Shown: positions 13,957 through 20,837 of the stretch, in pieces
Layout: the number at the start of each line of letters is the position of its first letter
Numbering within the stretch: the stretch's first letter is position 1
NCBI GenBank assembly: GCA_937892135.1
Contig: CALAUK010000025.1
Coordinates: 1-20,837 of the forward strand
DNA from: an uncultured Clostridia bacterium
Lineage (GTDB): Bacteria; Bacillota; Clostridia; UBA1381; UMGS1253
Direction of reading: 5' to 3'
DNA length: 20,837 nt
Made by a program: the position numbers and the translations under genes
Notes under the pieces: model-generated
Told to the model about the DNA's origin: nothing
What the model saw: only the letters and a program-made list of their open reading frames with translations
The model's database searches: none

Positions 13957-16900
13957 TTGGAATTTACAACATTTGACGCCATGAAAATCGGACTGGCTTC
14001 TCCTGAAAAAATCAGAGAATGGTCTTATGGCGAAGTAAAAAAACCTGAAACAATTAATTATAGAACTCTTAAACCCGAGCGTGATGGTCTGTTTTGTGAA
14101 AAAATCTTCGGACCACAGCGTGACTGGGAGTGTCACTGCGGAAAGTATAAGAAAATCCGCTATAAAGGTATCATTTGTGACCGTTGCGGCGTTGAGGTAA
14201 CACGCTCTAAGGTACGTCGTGAGAGAATGGGAAGCATCGAGCTTGCAACTCCCGTTTCTCATATCTGGTACTTTAAGGGAATTCCTTCAAGAATGGGACT
14301 TCTTTTAGATATGTCACCCAAGGTATTAGAGCAGATTCTATACTTTGCAGCATACGTTGTTACAGATTCAGGTTCAACAGATTTAGTTGAAAAAACAATT
14401 CTTACAGAAAAAGATTACAGAGAAAGCGTTGAAAAATACGGCGACCGCTTTAAAGCAGGCATGGGCGCCGAGGCAATCAAGGATTTATTGCAGCAGATAG
14501 ACCTTGAAGAGCTTTCAAAAGAACTTAAAGAGGCCCTTGAGACTGCTCAGGGTCAGAAAAAGGTTCGTATAGTAAAAAGACTTGAGGCTGTTGAAGCTTT
14601 CAGACTTTCAGGAAACAAGCCTGAGTGGATGATTATGGATGTTATCCCCGTTCTTCCCCCCGAGCTTCGTCCTATGGTTCAGCTTGACGGCGGCAGATTT
14701 GCCACAAGTGACTTAAACGACCTTTACAGAAGAGTTATAAACAGAAATAACCGTCTTAAGAAGCTTTTAGAGCTTCACGCTCCTGACATTATCGTTCGTA
14801 ACGAAAAGAGAATGCTTCAGGAAGCTGTTGACGCACTTATTGATAACGGCAGAAGAGGCAGACCCGTAACAGGCCCCGGAAACAGAGCATTGAAATCTCT
14901 TTCCGATATGTTAAAGGGTAAGCAGGGACGTTTCAGACAGAACCTGTTGGGTAAGCGTGTTGACTACTCAGGCCGTTCCGTTATCGTAGTAGGTCCCGAG
15001 CTTAAGATTTATCAGTGCGGTTTGCCTAAGGAAATGGCAATCGAGCTGTTTAAGCCTTTTGTTATGAAAACTCTTGTTGCAAAGGGTCTTGCTCATAACA
15101 TTAAATACGCAAAACGTATGGTTGAGCGTGTTCGTCCTGAAATCTGGGATGTTTTAGAGGAAGTTATAAAAGAGCATCCGGTTTTACTAAACCGTGCGCC
15201 CACACTTCACAGACTTGGTATTCAGGCATTCGAGCCCGTATTGGTTGATGGCAGAGCGCTTAAGCTTCATCCTTTGGTATGTACAGCTTATAACGCCGAC
15301 TTCGACGGTGACCAGATGGCTGTTCACGTTCCCCTATCCCCCGAGGCTCAGGCAGAAGCAAGATTTTTGATGCTTTCTGCAAATAACCTTCTAAAGCCTC
15401 AGGATGGTAAGCCCGTAACTGTTCCTTCTCAGGATATGGTTTTGGGAAGCTACTATTTAACATTGGTTAAAGAGGGCGACAAGGGCGAAGGCAAGGCATT
15501 TAAAGATGTTGACGAAGCTATAATGGCTTACAGAAATGACGTTGTAACTTTGCATGCGAAGATTAAAGTTCGTATTGAAAAAGAAATTGACGGTGAAAAG
15601 AAGAGCAAGATTATTGAAACAACCGTAGGTCAGCTTATTTTCAATGAAAATATTCCTCAGGACCTTGGATTTGTTGACAGATCTGACCCGTCTAAAGCAT
15701 TTGACTTGGAGTTTACAAAGCTTGCAACAAAGAAACAGCTTGGTATTATCATTGACAGATGTATCCGTGTACACGGTTCTACTGAAACCGCAAAGGTTTT
15801 GGATAATATTAAGGCTCTTGGCTTTAAGTTCTCAACTCAGGGCGCTATAACAGTCAGCGTTTCTGATATTAAGGTTCCCGCAGCCAAGAAAGTATACCTT
15901 GAAGAAGCAGAAGCTCAGGTTGATAAGATTACCAAGCAGTATAAGCGTGGTATGCTTAACGATGACGAGCGTTATGATGCAATCATCAAGGTATGGACAG
16001 AAACAAGTGATAAGGTTACAAAAGCACTTATGGACAGCTTGGATGACCTTAATCCTATATACATGATGGCTAACTCCGGTGCCCGTGGTAGCGTAAACCA
16101 GATAAGACAGCTTGCAGGTATGCGTGGTCTTATGGCTAACACATCAGGTAAGGCCGTAGAAATTCCGATTCGTGCTAACTTCCGTGAAGGTCTTAGCGTT
16201 TTGGAATACTTTATTTCTACTCACGGTGCGAGAAAAGGTCTTGCCGATACTGCTCTTAGAACTGCTGACTCAGGTTACCTTACACGTCGTCTTGTTGACG
16301 TCAGCCAGGATGTTATTATCCGTGAAGAAGATTGCGGTGCAACAGCTGGTATAAAAGTAAGCGCTATTACTGACGGCAAGGAAGAAATCGAGCCATTGGC
16401 AGACAGACTATTAGGAAGATACACATTTGAAGATGTATGTCATCCCGAAACCGGCGAAGTTTTGGTTGAAAAGGGCGTTCTTATGAAGGATGCTGAAGTA
16501 AACAAGATTATTGCTGCCGGAATTAAAGAGGTTACAATCAGAAGTATCCTTACTTGTAAAACACCTGTTGGTGTATGTTCACGTTGTTATGGTTCAAACC
16601 TTGCAAGCGGTGATCCTGTTCCCGTTGGCGAAGCTGTTGGTATTATAGCAGCTCAGTCTATCGGTGAGCCCGGTACACAGCTTACAATGCGTACTTTCCA
16701 CTCAGGTGGTGTTGCCGGTGACGATATCACTCAGGGTCTTCCCCGTGTTGAAGAATTGTTTGAAGCACGTAAGCCCAAGGGTGTTGCAATTATATCTGAA
16801 ATCGGCGGTAAGGTTAAGATTTCCGAAACAAAGAAACGCCGTGAAATCACTGTTACAGATGATGAAAGCGGTAATGCGCAAGTCTACGTTATCCCCTACG

Positions 16901-17511
16901 ACTCTCGTATTAAGGTAGTAGATGATCAGGTAATTGAAGCCGGCGATCCTTTAACATCAGGTTCAATTAACCCCCATGATATCCTTAAGATTAAGGGTTC
17001 TCGTGAAGTTCAGTCTTATCTTACAAGAGAAGTTCAGAGAGTTTATCGTATGCAGGGTGTTGAAATTTCTGATAAGCACATCGAGGTTATTGCCCGTCAG
17101 ATGATGCGTAAGGTTAAGGTTGAAGATTCAGGCGATACTAACTTGTTGATGGGTAGTCTGATAGATATGTTTGAGCTTGAAAAGGCTAATGAAGAAGCAA
17201 GAGATATGGGCAAGAGAGAAGCAACAGCAACAGTTGTTCTTCTTGGTATCACAAAGGCTTCTCTTGCAACAGATTCATTCCTTTCTGCTGCTTCCTTCCA
17301 GGAGACAACAAAGGTTCTTACAGAGGCTGCTATCAAGGGTAAGGTTGACCCGCTTCTTGGACTTAAGGAGAACGTTATCATTGGTAAGCTTGTTCCTGCA
17401 GGTACAGGTATGAGCCTATACCGTGATGTTGATATCCGTGTAAAAGGAAATGAAACTGCTATGAGCTGTGCATTTGATGCAGCTTTAGCTGAGAGTAACT
17501 TAATAGGTTAA
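13957..17511 (+). CDS. rpoC: DNA-directed RNA polymerase subunit beta'
   Basis: The beta' subunit of core RNA polymerase, 1184 residues, normal for Firmicutes. The catalytic magnesium motif NADFDGD is at 446-452. The N-terminal zinc site is C59, C61, C74, C77; the second zinc site is C793, C867, C874, C877. The bridge and trigger regions are normal (SGARGSVNQIRQLAGMRGLM; GEPGTQLTMRTFHSGG). I place the start at the TTG 13957, giving MEFTTFDAMKIGLASPEKIREWS, because AGAGGAGG lies 8 bases upstream and other RpoC proteins begin at this point. The frame extends upstream to 13891, but that part lies over the intercistronic hairpins. It is followed by a terminator, not by rpsL-rpsG-fusA. Confidence 0.99.
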   Translation: MEFTTFDAMKIGLASPEKIREWSYGEVKKPETINYRTLKPERDGLFCEKIFGPQRDWECHCGKYKKIRYKGIICDRCGVEVTRSKVRRERMGSIELATPVSHIWYFKGIPSRMGLLLDMSPKVLEQILYFAAYVVTDSGSTDLVEKTILTEKDYRESVEKYGDRFKAGMGAEAIKDLLQQIDLEELSKELKEALETAQGQKKVRIVKRLEAVEAFRLSGNKPEWMIMDVIPVLPPELRPMVQLDGGRFATSDLNDLYRRVINRNNRLKKLLELHAPDIIVRNEKRMLQEAVDALIDNGRRGRPVTGPGNRALKSLSDMLKGKQGRFRQNLLGKRVDYSGRSVIVVGPELKIYQCGLPKEMAIELFKPFVMKTLVAKGLAHNIKYAKRMVERVRPEIWDVLEEVIKEHPVLLNRAPTLHRLGIQAFEPVLVDGRALKLHPLVCTAYNADFDGDQMAVHVPLSPEAQAEARFLMLSANNLLKPQDGKPVTVPSQDMVLGSYYLTLVKEGDKGEGKAFKDVDEAIMAYRNDVVTLHAKIKVRIEKEIDGEKKSKIIETTVGQLIFNENIPQDLGFVDRSDPSKAFDLEFTKLATKKQLGIIIDRCIRVHGSTETAKVLDNIKALGFKFSTQGAITVSVSDIKVPAAKKVYLEEAEAQVDKITKQYKRGMLNDDERYDAIIKVWTETSDKVTKALMDSLDDLNPIYMMANSGARGSVNQIRQLAGMRGLMANTSGKAVEIPIRANFREGLSVLEYFISTHGARKGLADTALRTADSGYLTRRLVDVSQDVIIREEDCGATAGIKVSAITDGKEEIEPLADRLLGRYTFEDVCHPETGEVLVEKGVLMKDAEVNKIIAAGIKEVTIRSILTCKTPVGVCSRCYGSNLASGDPVPVGEAVGIIAAQSIGEPGTQLTMRTFHSGGVAGDDITQGLPRVEELFEARKPKGVAIISEIGGKVKISETKKRREITVTDDESGNAQVYVIPYDSRIKVVDDQVIEAGDPLTSGSINPHDILKIKGSREVQSYLTREVQRVYRMQGVEISDKHIEVIARQMMRKVKVEDSGDTNLLMGSLIDMFELEKANEEARDMGKREATATVVLLGITKASLATDSFLSAASFQETTKVLTEAAIKGKVDPLLGLKENVIIGKLVPAGTGMSLYRDVDIRVKGNETAMSCAFDAALAESNLIG

Positions 17512-17519
17512 TTACAGAG

Positions 17520-17555
17520 TGGATTTTCACTAAAATCAGTGGAAATCCATTTTTT
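17520..17555 (+). terminator. Intrinsic terminator of rpoBC
   Basis: A 12-bp stem (17520-17531 with 17538-17549, one G-U) has an AAAATC loop and six T residues (17550-17555), eight bases after the rpoC stop. Confidence 0.88.
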
Positions 17556-17601
17556 CTTTCTCTTCCCCATTCTTATTTTACATTTTTTTCCATTTATTAA
17601 A

Positions 17602-17617
17602 TGTTTCACGTGAAACA
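17602..17617. promoter_or_regulatory. parS: parS site 1 (ParB-binding centromere)
   Basis: TGTTTCACGTGAAACA is the perfect 16-bp palindromic parS consensus known from Bacillus subtilis and many other bacteria. ParB loads here as a CTP-dependent clamp and spreads, forming the partition complex. It lies between the rpoC terminator and the parA promoter. Confidence 0.96.
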
Positions 17618-17640
17618 CTCTCCCCTATTGGCATTTCAAA

Positions 17641-17656
17641 AGTTTCACGTGAAACA
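17641..17656. promoter_or_regulatory. parS: parS site 2 (15 of 16 consensus)
   Basis: AGTTTCACGTGAAACA differs from the consensus only at its first base and keeps the complete inner palindrome. Its start is 39 bases from the start of site 1, and its end is 25 bases upstream of the parA -35 box, so ParB bound here could also affect parA transcription. Confidence 0.93.
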
Positions 17657-17681
17657 TTTTTTGTTTTTTAGCCTAAAACCC

Positions 17682-17710
17682 TTTACTAAATCACAATATT
17701 GTGCTAAAAT
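17682..17710 (+). promoter_or_regulatory. parAB promoter with a palindrome in its spacer
   Basis: TTTACT (17682-17687), 17 bases and TAAAAT (17705-17710) form a moderate sigma-A promoter. The spacer contains the perfect 12-bp palindrome CACAATATTGTG (17692-17703), a possible operator. Confidence 0.6.
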
Positions 17711-17743
17711 ATAAACAAATAGTATATAGAGAGGAAAATGATT

Positions 17744-18520
17744 ATGGCTAAAATCATCGCAGTTGTTAATCAGAAAGGCGGAGTTGGTAAAACAACAACA
17801 TCTGTTAATCTGGCTGCAGGACTTGCATATAAAAAACAGAAAACACTTCTTATAGATACAGACCCGCAGGGAAATGCGACAAGCGGCATAGGTATAGACA
17901 AAAAAGACATTGAGAATTCAGTGTATGACTGTATTATAAATGAGGTTTCAGCAAAAGAGGCTATTTTGCCTACTAAACAGCCAAACCTTGATTGTCTGCC
18001 GTCTGATATTTCACTTGCAGGCGCAGAAATAGAGCTTGTAGGTGTTGATAACAGAGAAAACAGGCTTAAAAACTCATTAAAAGAGGTAGCGGACAACTAT
18101 GACTTTATAATAATCGACTGTCCCCCATCTTTAGGCCTTATTACACTAAATGCCTTTGCGGCAGCAAATTCCGTATTAATCCCAATACAGTGCGAATACT
18201 ATGCTTTAGAGGGATTAACACAGTTAACAGGCACAATAAAGCAGGTTAAGAAAACAATTAATCCCGACCTTGCACTTGAAGGCGTTCTTGCTACTATGTT
18301 CGATTCAAGAACAAATCTTGCCATACAAGTGCTTGACGAGCTTAAGAAATACTTCCCGGACAAGCTTTATGCAACAGCAATACCGAGAAATGTTCGTTTG
18401 AGCGAGGCTCCGAGCTTTGGAGAATCGATTTTGACATACGATATAACCTCAAAAGGCGCAGATGCTTATATTGCACTCGCGAATGAAGTTATATCCAAGA
18501 ACAAAGGAGGTAAAAAATAA
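17744..18520 (+). CDS. parA: Chromosome-partitioning ATPase ParA (Soj)
   Basis: A deviant-Walker ATPase of 258 residues that acts with ParB-parS in origin segregation and, in Bacillus, controls DnaA. The deviant Walker A KGGVGKTTT is at 11-19, with the signature lysine K11 and catalytic K16; LLIDTDPQGN (35-44) is Walker A' and FIIIDCPPS (121-129) is Walker B. The short N-terminus, without a helix-turn-helix, places it with chromosomal Soj rather than with large plasmid ParA proteins. The start at 17744 has GAGAGG 9 bases upstream; ATG 17738 is in frame but too close to it. Its stop overlaps the parB start by one base (TAATG), so the pair is translationally coupled. Confidence 0.97.
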   Translation: MAKIIAVVNQKGGVGKTTTSVNLAAGLAYKKQKTLLIDTDPQGNATSGIGIDKKDIENSVYDCIINEVSAKEAILPTKQPNLDCLPSDISLAGAEIELVGVDNRENRLKNSLKEVADNYDFIIIDCPPSLGLITLNAFAAANSVLIPIQCEYYALEGLTQLTGTIKQVKKTINPDLALEGVLATMFDSRTNLAIQVLDELKKYFPDKLYATAIPRNVRLSEAPSFGESILTYDITSKGADAYIALANEVISKNKGGKK

Positions 18521-19398
18521 TGGCAAAAAAAGGCTTAGGCAAAGGGCTTGGCGCTCTTTTTGAAAATGATAATCCCAAAGATGTATTTGGAACTGCTCCC
18601 GAGGAAAATGTGTCAGATAATGTTGTTATGCTTAAAATTTCAAAGGTAGAGCCTAATAAAGAACAGCCCAGAAAGGTTTTTGACGAGGAAAAGCTTGAAA
18701 TCCTTGCAGAATCAATAAAAATTCACGGTGTAATTCAGCCGATTATAGTTAAAGAAGCAAAATCAGGCTATTATCAGATTATAGCCGGCGAAAGAAGATG
18801 GCGTGCATCAAGAATGGCAGGACTTAAGGAAATCCCCGCAATTATAAGAACTTATGACGAAATGGCATCTATGGAGATTGCTCTTATTGAAAATTTGCAG
18901 CGTGAGGACTTAAATCCCATAGAAGAAGCCCTTGGATATAAGTCTCTTTTAGATGTTTTTTCGCTTACACAGGAAAAAGTATCCCAAAGAGTGGGAAAAA
19001 GCAGAAGTGCGGTTGCAAATTCATTAAGACTTTTGTCATTAAATGCCGAAATACAGAAAATGCTCTCAGATGGCCTTATTTCAGGCGGTCACGCCCGTGC
19101 AATTCTACAGGTTCCGGAGGAAAAACAAGTTGAATTTGCGAAAAAAATAGCGGAATTAGGCTTAAGTGTGCGTCAGGCCGAAAAAATTGCCCGTTCTATG
19201 CAGGAGGAAAAGCCTGAGAAAACAAAGCCTATCAGAAATATTGCACTTGAAATGCAGATAAAAGAAATTCAGACAAGACTTTCATCTGTATTAGGCACAA
19301 AAGTAAAAATAACAAACGGAGATAAAAAAGGTAAAATTGAAATTGAGTATTATGGCAATGACGATTTTGAAAGACTGCTAACTCTGCTTAATTTGTAA
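18520..19398 (+). CDS. parB: Chromosome-partitioning protein ParB (Spo0J), CTPase and parS-binding
   Basis: A ParB of 292 residues. GLGKGLGALF (6-14) is the usual N-terminal ParA-contact segment. The ParB/Srx CTPase fold carries GERRWRA at 90-96 and ENLQREDLNP at 124-133, both contacting CTP. A helix-turn-helix (about 148-172, LTQEKVSQRVGKSRSAVANS) reads parS, followed by the GHARAIL element (190-196), and the C-terminal 60 or so residues form the dimerisation domain. AAAGGAGG precedes the start inside the end of parA. I call it ParB rather than Noc because it follows parA and lies next to perfect parS sites. Confidence 0.97.
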   Translation: MAKKGLGKGLGALFENDNPKDVFGTAPEENVSDNVVMLKISKVEPNKEQPRKVFDEEKLEILAESIKIHGVIQPIIVKEAKSGYYQIIAGERRWRASRMAGLKEIPAIIRTYDEMASMEIALIENLQREDLNPIEEALGYKSLLDVFSLTQEKVSQRVGKSRSAVANSLRLLSLNAEIQKMLSDGLISGGHARAILQVPEEKQVEFAKKIAELGLSVRQAEKIARSMQEEKPEKTKPIRNIALEMQIKEIQTRLSSVLGTKVKITNGDKKGKIEIEYYGNDDFERLLTLLNL

Positions 19399-19434
19399 TA
19401 TTATGGAAATATTATGAAATAATTTCCATAATAT
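19398..19434. repeat. Perfect 13-bp AT-rich inverted repeat directly after parB
   Basis: 19398-19410 pairs with 19422-19434 around an 11-base loop, starting on the last base of the parB stop codon. No T run follows, so it is an imperfect terminator at best. It may protect the 3' end of the mRNA or be a protein-binding site. Confidence 0.65.
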
Positions 19435-19665
19435 GCCTCTCTGTATTGAAATTTAATGCGTTGTGCCTATATCGGGTATTAAAATAAACTAATTTTCAAT
19501 ACAGCGCATTTTAGAGCCGTTTTAAGAGAATTCATTTTTTCTTTAAAAATTTACAATAGAATTCTCTTTTGATATTTAAAATTTAGTCTGTTTTTCATTT
19601 CCTGAAAGAATTTTTTAATTTTTTCAACCTAAAATTCGTTTTTTTGTTTTTTAGGCTAGACTAAA
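19435..19665. repeat. Intergenic region dense in inverted repeats
   Basis: No gene is seen here. The complementary pairs are: CTGTATTGAAA (19441-19451) with TTTCAATACAG (19494-19504); AATGCG (19455-19460) with CGCATT (19505-19510), crossing the first pair; AAGAGAATTC (19524-19533) with GAATTCTCTT (19559-19568); TTTAGTCT (19582-19589) with AGACTAAA (19658-19665), enclosing CCTAAAA (19628-19634) with TTTTAGG (19649-19655). The third could act as a weak terminator for parAB. The rightmost arm overlaps the next promoter's -35. I see no DnaA box (TTATCCACA), so I do not call an origin. Confidence 0.6.
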
Positions 19666-19685
19666 CAATATTTTTGTACTATAAT
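19657..19685 (+). promoter_or_regulatory. Promoter of the small membrane protein and serS
   Basis: TAGACT (19657-19662), 17 bases and a perfect TATAAT (19680-19685) predict a start near 19692. This excludes the upstream ATG at 19688 as a start codon for transcripts from here. Confidence 0.6.
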
Positions 19686-19723
19686 ATATGATAGATATTT
19701 TGAGAGGAGTTTGGTCCTTAAAA

Positions 19724-20149
19724 ATGAAAAATAAAAGCACAAAACAAATGTGGATATATGCCGGGGTTCTTTTTGCCGTTGCTTTAATTCTTATTTTGGT
19801 CACAACTATTACACAGTGGAAGCTGATTGGCGAAAATGGAAACCTCCAGGTGTTAGACAGCTTTACTCAAAGCTCGAATCAGCGCATTGAACAGCTGACG
19901 GGCGAAAATGTAAAACTTAAAGAAGAACTTGCAAAAACACAAAAAGAGCTTTCATCTTTAAAAGAGGCGCTCGTTTCCTTAGAAAGCGAAAACGCCTATA
20001 TGAAAGATGAAAACGAAAAACTGTACAGCCTTATAAACTCTTACCTTGACGGAGATAAAAAGGCTGTCAGAGAAAAGATTAAATCTTTTTCAAAAGAACA
20101 GCTTGACGCTGTTTTGCCCGGTTTCTATGACGAAGCTAGTAATCTTTAG
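19724..20149 (+). CDS. Small membrane-anchored coiled-coil protein
   Basis: The protein is 141 residues long: a short basic N-terminus, one membrane segment (about 10-29, IYAGVLFAVALILILVTTIT), then a heptad-like coiled coil (about 51-107) rich in Glu, Lys and Leu, and a short globular end. It is probably inserted with the coiled coil outside. I recognise no family. In Clostridia the place between parB and serS is often held by a DUF4446 protein, also N-terminally anchored with a coiled coil, but I do not see the DUF4446 C-terminal motifs here. The start at 19724 has AGAGGAG upstream at a rather long spacing (14); the frame is open to 19688 but the promoter would exclude that start. Its stop overlaps the serS ribosome binding site, so it is coupled with serS. 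Confidence 0.75.
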   Translation: MKNKSTKQMWIYAGVLFAVALILILVTTITQWKLIGENGNLQVLDSFTQSSNQRIEQLTGENVKLKEELAKTQKELSSLKEALVSLESENAYMKDENEKLYSLINSYLDGDKKAVREKIKSFSKEQLDAVLPGFYDEASNL

Positions 20150-20160
20150 GAGGAATATAA

Positions 20161-20837
20161 ATGTTAGACATTAAATTAATACGTTCTAATCCCGAATTAG
20201 TAAAAAAGGCGCTTGCAAGACGAAATTCTTCGCTTGATATTGAGCCTCTTTTAGAGCTTGATAAAAGCCGCCGCGAAATTATATATGAGGTGGAAGCTCT
20301 TAAAGCAAAGCAGAACGAAGTAAGCAAGCAGATTCCCGCTTTGAAAAAAGAGGGTAAAGACACTACTCAGGTTTTTGCTGATATGAAAGAAATTTCAAAT
20401 AAAATAAAGGAGCTTGACTCAAAGGTTTCAGAACTAGATGAAAAGATTTCTCAGATGGTTTTAAGCATTCCTAATATACCAAACGAAAACGTTCCCGACG
20501 GAGCTGACGACAGCGCAAACGTTGAAGTCCGCAGAGTAGGGGAGGTAAGAGAGTTTGATTTTGAACCTAAAGCTCACTGGGATTTGGGAGAAAACCTTAA
20601 TATCCTTGATTTTTCAACTGCAGCAAAAATTTCAGGCGCAAGATTTACAGTTTATAAAGGCGCAGGTGCAAGACTTGAAAGAGCGATTATTAACTTCTTT
20701 TTAAATACTCACACAGAAATGAGTGGTTACACAGAAGTTTTCACACCGTTTATGGTAAATCGCGATTCTATGACAGGTACAGGTCAGCTTCCAAAGTTTG
20801 AAGAAGATGCTTTCAGAGTAGCAAATAACGACTATTT
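20161..20837 (+). CDS. serS: Seryl-tRNA synthetase, 3' end beyond the window
   Basis: The first 225 codons of a class II seryl-tRNA synthetase, which charges tRNA-Ser in the cytosol. The start is typical (MLDIKLIRSNPELVKKALARR), followed by the long antiparallel coiled-coil arm that binds the tRNA's long variable arm (about 30-100), the linker SIPNIPNENVPDG, and the beginning of the catalytic domain with motif 1 (ARLERAIINFFLNTH to GYTEVFTPF) and TGTGQLPKFEEDAF. AGGAGG (20148-20153) lies 7 bases upstream and overlaps the stop of the preceding gene. No T-box leader is visible upstream. The family is about 425 residues long, so roughly half is present. Confidence 0.97.
   Translation, partial: MLDIKLIRSNPELVKKALARRNSSLDIEPLLELDKSRREIIYEVEALKAKQNEVSKQIPALKKEGKDTTQVFADMKEISNKIKELDSKVSELDEKISQMVLSIPNIPNENVPDGADDSANVEVRRVGEVREFDFEPKAHWDLGENLNILDFSTAAKISGARFTVYKGAGARLERAIINFFLNTHTEMSGYTEVFTPFMVNRDSMTGTGQLPKFEEDAFRVANNDY

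Noticed and set aside
17556..19690. Chromosomal origin (oriC) next to parABS
   Set aside because: No cluster of TTATCCACA-like DnaA boxes and no dnaA or dnaN in the window; parS alone does not mark oriC.
19399..20160. T-box leader controlling serS
   Set aside because: The conserved antiterminator bulge sequence (AGGGTGGNACCGCG type) is absent, and serS follows a coding gene by 11 bases.
1..20837. CRISPR array, tRNA or rRNA gene, insertion sequence, toxin-antitoxin pair
   Set aside because: No regularly spaced direct repeats, no cloverleaf with CCA-type end, no transposase motif and no small paired toxin genes were seen on either strand.

Overview
The window is a low-GC chromosomal segment of an anaerobic-type Bacillota, most likely class Clostridia. 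The evidence is AAGGAGG-type ribosome binding sites, many consensus sigma-A promoters, a cell-wall protein carrying SLH domains, rpoB and rpoC as separate genes, and a ParABS locus with the Firmicutes-type parS 16-mer. No ribosomal RNA or other precise taxonomic marker is present, so I do not name a genus.

Left part (1-4800), strands mixed: a 5'-disrupted parvulin-type prolyl isomerase preceded by very AT-rich sequence that is open on the opposite strand; a LacI-type regulator (minus); an unrecognised 152-residue protein translationally coupled to radC (plus); and the chaperone htpG (minus). Strong hairpin terminators separate most convergent pairs. Between htpG and the next gene, two divergent promoters stand back to back, with their -35 boxes forming one 14-bp palindrome.

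Middle part (4800-9560): an unrecognised membrane-anchored protein; a large secreted protein with three N-terminal SLH domains, behind a strong promoter and a leader that can fold into one long interrupted helix; and a YitT-family membrane protein on the minus strand.

Right part (9640-20837), all plus strand: a consensus promoter with a leader of about 345 nt feeds rpoB and rpoC, followed by a terminator, two parS sites, the parA-parB operon, an intergenic region dense in inverted repeats, a small membrane-anchored coiled-coil protein, and the 5' third or so of serS, which runs off the window. The order parS-parA-parB-small membrane protein-serS is typical of the oriC-proximal region of Clostridia. 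What is less usual is that rpoBC sits directly against it, with neither rplKAJL upstream nor rpsL-rpsG-fusA downstream. RpoB ends in an extremely acidic tail of about 100 residues containing a short internal duplication.

I found no CRISPR array, phage, transposase, toxin-antitoxin pair, defence or biosynthetic system. The window is mainly housekeeping. The points deserving a second look are the structured leaders of rpoB and of the SLH gene, the acidic RpoB tail, the rpoBC/parABS junction, the repeat-rich region after parB, and three proteins I do not recognise.
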